Source: Euryarchaeota archaeon UBA124 (GTDB lineage: Archaea > Thermoplasmatota > Poseidoniia > Poseidoniales > Poseidoniaceae). From it: 8,720 nt of DNA. Position 1 is the stretch's first letter. Every line of letters begins with the position of its first letter. The notes beneath the pieces were generated by a model. The model did no database searches. It saw only the letters and a list, made by a program, of their open reading frames with translations, and had not been told where the DNA came from. Of the stretch, positions 1 through 7,000 are shown piece after piece. The stretch lies in NCBI GenBank assembly GCA_002502215.1, contig DAPT01000021.1, positions 1-8,720 on the forward strand. Reading direction: 5' to 3'. The translations under genes were made by a program, and so were the position numbers.

Positions 1-1
1 G

Positions 2-862
2 AAGGCTGAAGCCGAAGCCAAGGCTGCTGCAAAGAAGAAGGTGGAAAAGAAGCCCGCTGCTACAAAGGAAGCCAAGAAGGAAGAGGAACTTCAGCGTGTG
101 AAAAAGCGTGCCAAATCCATTGATTTCAAGGTCATTGGAGAAGCCTCGTCTTCTGAATTGAAGAGCGAAGTCAAGAAGGGTGCAACAACACTCGAAGTGG
201 CCAATGCGAAGGACTTCGCAGAAAGCGGCTCGGCTGAGATCAACGATGCCAAAGGCAGCAATGTCATCGCATGGACTGGCAAGGATGGAAACACTTTGAC
301 CGGGGTCAGTGGCGTCATTCGCGTCTTTGCTGCAAAGGCTGTTCTGATGGTCAAGGATGATTTGCAAGTCATCAAGGGCATTGGACCGTTCATTGAAGAG
401 AAGTTGAATGCCCTTGGCATTACCACATATCGACAACTTGCGAACATGACGGCCAAACTTGAGACACAAGTCAACGAAGCTATCGAGTTCTTCCCAGGCC
501 GTGTTAAACGTGACCAATGGGTTGCTCAAGCCAAGATTCTACTCGGAATGGACGCAAAACTCGACGAGAAGGCCTTGAAGAAAGCCGAAGAACTTGAGCG
601 CGTTGCGCAGAAGGCAGAAGGCATTGACTTCGCCGTTCTTGGCGTTGCAAGTGCCTCTGAAGCAGACGATTTGCAAAAGATCAAGGGTATTGGACCGTTC
701 ATTGCTGAGAAGTTGAATGCTCTAGGCATCTACAGGTTCAGTCAATTGGCCAACATGACCTCTGAAATTGAAGAAGAAGTCAACGTTGCTATCGAGTTCT
801 TCCCTGGTCGCGTAAAGCGAGATGAATGGGCAAAGCAAGCCAAAGAACTTGCAAAGGACTGA
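2..862 (+). CDS. Double helix-hairpin-helix protein with Lys/Ala-rich N-terminus (5' partial)
   Basis: The frame is open from base 2 to the TGA at 860-862 (286 residues visible). A GTG at 41 is the first possible start inside the window, but Lys/Ala/Glu-rich coding continues upstream of it to the edge, so the real start is probably outside. The visible N-terminus (KAEAEAKAAAKKKVEKK) resembles basic histone H1-like tails. It is followed by two copies of a linker plus HhH domain; each HhH core reads IKGIGPFIxEKLNALGI and ends FFPGRVKRDxWxxQAK. HhH domains of this type generally bind DNA or RNA non-specifically or mediate protein contacts, so a cytoplasmic nucleic-acid-binding role is inferred. 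The first copy carries a 66-residue insertion that the second lacks. There is no signal peptide or membrane segment in the visible part. Similar HhH domains occur as tails on ribosomal and other proteins, so an unseen N-terminal domain could define its real role. Confidence 0.88.
   Translation, partial: KAEAEAKAAAKKKVEKKPAATKEAKKEEELQRVKKRAKSIDFKVIGEASSSELKSEVKKGATTLEVANAKDFAESGSAEINDAKGSNVIAWTGKDGNTLTGVSGVIRVFAAKAVLMVKDDLQVIKGIGPFIEEKLNALGITTYRQLANMTAKLETQVNEAIEFFPGRVKRDQWVAQAKILLGMDAKLDEKALKKAEELERVAQKAEGIDFAVLGVASASEADDLQKIKGIGPFIAEKLNALGIYRFSQLANMTSEIEEEVNVAIEFFPGRVKRDEWAKQAKELAKD
83..157 (+). repeat. Linker repeat, copy 1 of the HhH gene
   Basis: Encodes 25 residues containing RVxxxAxxIDFxVxGxASxSE. 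It matches copy 2 (587-661) at 15 of 25 positions without gaps. It shows that the duplicated unit is larger than the HhH domain itself and includes this charged, probably helical, linker. Confidence 0.75.
158..355 (+). other. Inserted small beta-domain between linker 1 and HhH copy 1
   Basis: Encodes 66 residues that have no counterpart in copy 2, where a single Ala occupies the position. The segment runs GATTLEVANAKDF, then GSAEIND, then WTGKDGNTLTGVSG. This pattern (GATTxxVxxxxxFxxSGxxxI...YTGKxxxxxTGxxxG) is a small beta module I recognise from phage and surface structural proteins; the family assignment is from memory. An alternating hydrophobic tail follows before the HhH domain. Confidence 0.6.
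356..535 (+). repeat. Helix-hairpin-helix domain, copy 1
   Basis: Encodes 60 residues starting DDLQVIKGIGPF. The hairpin Gly-Ile-Gly is encoded at 377-385. It aligns without gaps to copy 2 (665-844) with 45 of 60 identical residues, and the DNA is also highly similar around the hairpin. This indicates tandem duplication within the gene. Confidence 0.88.
587..661 (+). repeat. Linker repeat, copy 2 of the HhH gene
   Basis: Encodes 25 residues including RVAQKAEGIDFAVLG, matching copy 1 at 83-157. Only one codon (Ala) separates it from HhH copy 2. Confidence 0.75.
665..844 (+). repeat. Helix-hairpin-helix domain, copy 2
   Basis: Encodes 60 residues starting DDLQKIKGIGPF, with the hairpin Gly-Ile-Gly at 686-694. 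Its C-terminal signature FFPGRVKRDEW is shared with copy 1. Five further residues and the stop follow, so the protein ends directly on this domain. Confidence 0.88.
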
Positions 863-899
863 AATAGCAATGTTTAGACGAAAACTTGGTTGATGGTCC
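863..899 (+). other. 37-base intergenic spacer
   Basis: I see no clear Shine-Dalgarno sequence, no convincing archaeal TATA box with BRE, and no terminator-like hairpin with a T-tract. It contains a seven-codon ORF (ATG 870 to TGA 891-893, MFRRKLG) in the same frame as the giant gene. The short same-strand spacing permits co-transcription with the HhH gene, but a leaderless promoter inside the HhH coding sequence cannot be excluded. Confidence 0.5.
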
Positions 900-1031
900 A
901 TGGCCGACTTTGCCTTTACATTCCCTTCTGTTGTGGAAGCGGAGCGTAAAAACCTCTTAAGCCAGCGGAAAAAGGCAATGTCGCTCATCTTTTTGATGAT
1001 CATGTTGGCTCAAACCTCCTACATTGGAGCC
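900..1031 (+). other. Signal peptide or signal anchor of the giant protein (residues 1-44)
   Basis: A 26-residue N-region holds Arg16, Lys17, Arg23, Lys24 and Lys25. It is followed by the hydrophobic stretch MSLIFLMIMLAQ (residues 27-38) and a polar end SYIGA (40-44) with a plausible cleavage site near Ala44. The N-region is long for a simple signal peptide, so an uncleaved N-terminal anchor is possible. Starting at ATG 978 would leave the hydrophobic core with no positive charge before it, which favours ATG 900. Confidence 0.7.
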
Positions 1032-4000
1032 ATGGAAGGCTGGAAGTTAGCCAGTGATTCAACACCATACAACACCACAGGTGCTTGTGATTCGATTACG
1101 CGAACATCAGGAGATCCTCTTTTCGTAGATCCACTGAACGGTTCAGATGCTTGGGATGGGACGAATGTATGCCCGAAAGCAACGCTCTCCGATGCATTGA
1201 ACGATTCCTCATCAAACGATGAAATCATTCTCTATTCGGGACGCTATCATGAGAACGTCACTGTAGACAACAAGGACAATCTTCTGATTCGTGCAGCTGA
1301 CGGAGCCCGTGTTGTCTTCGATGGAACTCGAAGCATTACTGAAGATTTAGGTGGTGTTTGGGGAACTGCAGACAGCGATGGAATCCAAGAGGTCACGCTT
1401 TCAGAAGACGGTTGGCAACTGTTCCTCGCCTACGAAGAACAAGTTCCTGCTCGATGGCCAAATGCCCAATTCTCCGATGAAACGGTCTTCAATCGATCGT
1501 ATTGGGCTGAAGGAACACTCACTGGTTCAAACAACGCCTACACGCAAGGTTGGCTGACAGATGCAGGTCCAGAAACAGGTGTGCACTCTGGATTGAACGA
1601 GACCATTAACGCAACAGGACTTGATCCTGTTGGGGCGATTGCAGTCATGAATCTCGGTTCGTTCCGCAGCAACAGTCGTGAGATTACGGATTGGTATTCT
1701 GCCAATGGAACGTTTGCTTACGATGGAACTGGTGTTGGTTGGAAGACCAAGCATCATGCCTACTTCCTAGAAGGTAAGCGTGAACTCATCGATGTGGATG
1801 GTGAATGGTGGTTCAACAACACAAACAATCAACTTCACTACAAGACGCCAAGCGGACAAAATGCCAATGATTTGGATCTTCGTGTCAAAGTACAACCCTT
1901 CGCTATTGGCGTTGAGAACTCCGATGGAGTATCCATTCAAGGCATTGATTTCTTTGGAACGACGGTGAACTTCAACGAATGCGATGGGTGTTCGTTCACA
2001 AATTCAACACTCGAGTATCCAAGCACGTCAAAGCGTGGCCTTGGAATTGCTGGAGAATCGGAAGACGACCGATGGATGACACGATTCTATCGTTCAACCA
2101 ATTCGTTTGTCGATAACATTTCCATCACCAACACCGATGGCGGCGCCATTGAATTCCAAGGCTCAGCAGGTCAATCCCACAACAACACTGTGAACAATTC
2201 CTACTTCCACGCCATCGATTGGTCCGCTGCTGACCAGAAGGGATTGATGACGACCATCTACGAAGGCGGCCGAGACATGTATTTCATGAACAACACGGTT
2301 CATTTGACTGGAGCATCATCCGTTCTATCGATTGGAGATGCACCCAAGGTCTTCTACAACGAAGTGTGGGACGTCGGCCATCTGCAAACCGATGGAGCTG
2401 TTGTACAGATTATGCAAGGTGAAGCACCAGGTGCTGAAGTCGCGTACAATTGGATTCATGACATTATCAAGTACGGTGTTCGCTTTGATGCTCCAATTGG
2501 CCAAGTGGGGACAGGGCAAAACGGCACCATGCATCACAACGTGATTTGGAATGCTGCAGGCGGTCTGATGGTCAAAGGGGACTATCACAACATTCACAAC
2601 AATACTGTGTTCAATTCAACGCTTGACAAGAACGACATCATCGCCCTGACCGATGGTGACATCAACAACAAGAATTCAACCTTCCATCGCAATGCTGTCG
2701 ATAGCATGGCCGATCATCGCTCGGATGACGTCTATGCAAATCCACTTCCAAACGGCACACATTGGAACAATTGGAATGGATATCTGCAAGGCTATGACGG
2801 TACCTTTGAAGCTCGAAATCAACATTCGTGTGCCATTTACGAAAATGGTTCATTGTACTGCTGGGGTCGAAACGACCACGGGCAACTCGGAAATGGAGGA
2901 GTCAATGGTCGTGAGCCTACACCTCAGTTTGTGAACTTGGGTACTGGAAAAACGGTCAAATCCTTGGGAATTGGCACTTCTGGAGCGGAAGGCTTTGAGG
3001 CGAATTCACATACCTGTGTCGTATTGAATGATGGCGTATTGAAGTGCTGGGGCGATAATACAGATGGCCAACTTGGTTTGGGCAACACCTCCTCATCTGG
3101 CGTTTGGGAACCTACTTCTGTGAATCTAGGATCTGGTCGAACAGCAGTCAGCGTTGCCACCGGTAATTCGGCTACATGCGTCATACTCGATGATCAAAGC
3201 CTCAAGTGCTGGGGACGGAACAATCACGGTCAACTTGGTCTAGGAAACTCTTCCTCAAACGATGTTCTTACGCCTCACTTGGTCACCTTTACTGGTTCAA
3301 GTAAACCCATCAGCATCATTGGAGGTACGAACGTGTTTTGTGCCGTGTTGGACAATGGTTCACTTGCATGTTGGGGTCGGAACACAAACGGTCAACTTGG
3401 CTTAGGTAATACCACAAGTCAAGACACCCCTGTTTCTCTTTCACTCCCCGCAGACCGAAGCATCGTCTCCGTCTCTCTTAACAAGAACTTCATGTGCGTT
3501 TCATACGACAATGGTTCTGTAGCATGTACTGGATTAAACGATGTCTATCAACTCGGTTTGGGCAATACAACAGATTCGACTACGTTGCAATACGTCGTTG
3601 GTTTGGATCTCGACGCTTATCGAGTTGATATTGGCCAACGAGTCGGTTGTGCCCATTTGGTCAATGGCAGTATGACGTGTTGGGGCTTTGATGAATGGGG
3701 ATTGTTTGGTTACAGTACCTTGAATTACGCATCTTTGTCTGCCACTACAGCCACCAAGTTTGTTGATTTCGGGACTGGACGGACTGCCACTTCAATCAGC
3801 GTAGGTTCTCGGCATGCATGTGCAGTATTGGATACCGGGGCCTTGGCCTGCTGGGGTCGAAATCACAAAGACCAATTGGGTCTTGGTAATATGACTCAAC
3901 AATGGATTCCAGTTGAGGTTACGAATGTGAGTACGTTGTACACACATATGGTTCATGAACAACTTGTTGACCCTGCAAACAAAGACTTCCGTCCAACATG

Positions 4001-7000
4001 GGGGTCACGTCTCCATCAACTCGGTGCTGGGGCGTACGATGCAGACGACAGCGACCCGTGGACAGCTGGTGTATCGTGGACCTACAGTCCAATGAGCGAT
4101 CCGATTTCTGGCTGTATGGATTCCAGAGCATTGAATTATGATAGTAATGCAATCTTTGCAGACGACTCTTGTATTCTTACTTCCTTAACCTCTTCTCCAA
4201 CATCTCTTGAGTTAACAGTGGGAGACTGGGCTTCACACGCTCTCAACTACACATCACCATTCGTAACCAACCAAACTGGTGTTTGTGCAAACAGCGGGGG
4301 TTCTGGAACGGGTTGTGGTTCTACAGATGTAGGTGACACATCAGACATTAGTATTGATTCGAATGGCGATATCCACATGTGTTACTACATTGGTGGCACA
4401 AGTTCGTTGGCAAAGAACTTGGGTTATGCGACTGATAAATCGGGTTACTGGTCGACGGGTGTTGTTGAAACAAACGGTGTTGTCGGTCAAGATTGTCAAA
4501 TTGTACTGGATTCAAATGATCGAATTCACATCGTGTATTACGATGTTACTGATACTGATCTGCTGTATTCGACAAAGACGCTCGCAGGTTCTCATACCTA
4601 CGCAAACTATTGGACAACCTCGACCATCACAGGCGTTGGTGCAAATGCGCGTCCTTCTCTCACAATCGATTCTGATGACACCCTGCATCTTGCCTATTAT
4701 CTGGATTCGGCTACTGAATTACAGTACAGAACGAAAGCCAGTGGAGGCTCATGGTCAGCATCAACAACTGTCGATACGACCGATGATGTTGGTCAGTATC
4801 CATCCATTGCAGTCGATTCAAACGACGCTCCTCACATCACATATTACGATGCTACAAACAATGACATGCGTTACGCTCACAAAATGGGTTCATCATGGAC
4901 AACAGCATCCTTCGATACTCAAAGTGGAGCAGGTCAAGGCTCTTCAATTGCGATTGACAAAGCGGGCAGAATCCACGTAGCTTACGAAACAGATTCCTCT
5001 GATATGGCTTACAGAACCAACTTTAGTGGTAGTTGGGTCAAGACCATCATCGATTCAAACAATCATAGCAACTATGTTTCTCTTGCTCTTGATGTGTACA
5101 GTAATCCTCACATTGTGTTCATGGACGAAGTCGATGACGATGTGTTTTACATGTCAAACGCCCTTGGTTCCTGGGAGAGAGTTCTCATCGATGCCTCTGC
5201 AGATAAGGATGGATCGAGTATGATTCTGGATGAAGCTGATGATTTACACATCAGTTATGCTTTAGGAGATAACGCAGGTTATGCTGCTCGACGTAGTCTT
5301 ACCAATGTCCAAACGATTGAAGTTGAGCCAAGCCTTCCTTCAGGGCTCTCTATTGGACCATACAATGCTACAATCTACGGGACTCCAACTGTATCTTCAG
5401 CTGCGACATCATACACCATATGGTTCAACACGACGTATACCTCTACTTCCGTTGAAATCACTTTGACAGTCTTCGACGCATTACTTTCAAGCCAGGAGTT
5501 TGTTAAGGTTGAACGCGGAACAAGTATGACTCCAATCACATTCAACTGGACTGCATGGAGTTCTGGTGTATTGAACAGCACAACAAGCGTGTATACCAAT
5601 GGAGATTCGGGCAATTACAACCGCATCGCTATTGATAGTAACGACAAGATGCACGTTGTCTTTTATCGAGATGATAACACCAATCTCTTCTATTCGACAA
5701 ACGCCTCTGGTAGTTGGCAGACATCTTCCATTGACAACAGTGGCAATGTGGGCAAGTACTGTGACATCGCCATCGATTCAAACGATGGCCTGCACGTTTC
5801 CTATCAATACAATACAGGCAATTCTCTGAAGTATGCGTACAAGTCATCTGGATCATCCTCATGGTCGAAAACCACTGTTGACAATACTGGAGGAAAATTC
5901 ACCTCGATTGCACTCGATTCGAACGATAAGCCACACATTGCTTACCGAGATAGTGGTGGTCAACTTGCTCTTGTGGATAAAACTGGAAGTAGCTGGGCAA
6001 CAACAACCCTATTCAATTTCGCTTCTGTAACTGAAGACATCGACTCGACTTCAATTGCAATCGATTCCAACGACAAGATCCATATTGCATCTCATGATGG
6101 TACTGGGGACGACTTGTATTATTCAACAAATAGTTACACATCTTGGTTTTCTTCTTCGGTCGAAGATATTGGAGATGGAAACAATTTGGAAGTTGATATA
6201 GCCATCAACCCAGTAACCAATCTACCTGGCATCGCATACTTCGATGCCGATTTGAGCGATCTAAAATATCGAGAAATGTATCCATTTGGTACTTGGTCGA
6301 CAACGACAATCGATTCTTCAAATGCAGGAAGAAGTGCTTCACTGGCATACGATTCGAATGGAAAGGCTCACATTTCGTACGAAGATAATGGAAATGATGA
6401 TCTGAAATACGCTACAAATGCAAGAGGCTCTTGGGCTACATTCACGGTCGATTCAACAAATAGTGTTGGATTGTACACATCAATTGCCGTTGATAGCAAC
6501 GATGATCTCCACATCGCTTACCGGTACAATAACGCCGAGGATCTCTACTATGCAACCGTTCAAGGTTACAATGTAAACACGCTTGCTCGAAACGCCGTAT
6601 CAGGTGCAACGTGCAGTATTTCTCCATCTCTACCATTCGGTTTGACACTGAATCAGGGTACGTGCACCATCAGTGGAACACCAACCTCGAGCGGTTCAAA
6701 CACCTCCTACACGATGACAGCACTATCCTCAAATGGCATGTCGAAAACAGGGACGTTCAAAATATGGGTGACCATGATCGCCCCGTCCATCGCCTATTCA
6801 GGCTCACCGTTCACCTTCAACCAAGACGTGGCGATATCATCCATCACGCCTTCTAATTCAGGTGACACCGCCTTCTGGAGTGTGTCTCCATCCCTTCCTT
6901 CCGGCCTCAGCCTGAGTTCAACCGGCGTTATCAGCGGCACACCGACCGCACAGGCTTCGACTGCCATCTACACCATAACGGCCACAAATAACGGAGGCTC

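Noticed and set aside
91..729. Minus-strand open frames opposite the HhH gene
   Set aside because: They mirror the duplicated plus-strand repeat (both give MPRAFNFS near their starts) and are antisense shadows of the well-supported HhH coding frame.
872..892. Possible archaeal promoter (BRE-like CGAAAACTT and T-rich patch) before the giant gene
   Set aside because: No TATA-like octamer sits at a proper distance; the match is too weak to report as a promoter.
870..893. Seven-codon ORF MFRRKLG in frame with and just upstream of the giant gene, possibly a longer N-terminus read through TGA or a frame error
   Set aside because: The TGA at 891-893 ends it, and ATG 900 gives a good signal peptide without it. 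Nothing shows TGA recoding. It could be a leader peptide, but there is no supporting signal.
893..949. ATG at 893 overlapping the TGA, as an alternative start
   Set aside because: This frame meets TAA after 18 codons and gives no recognisable protein.
4333..4980. A 215-codon open frame on the plus strand, offset from the giant gene
   Set aside because: It lies wholly inside propeller A in another frame. Its residues form no recognisable domain and it is explained by the repeated DSND-type codons keeping the other frame open.
4344..6566. DSND blades as sialidase Asp-boxes (SxDxGxTW)
   Set aside because: The order and spacing differ: Asp-Ser-Asn-Asp precedes a His and a Tyr-rich strand, and no SxDxGxTW is present. 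No sialidase function is claimed.
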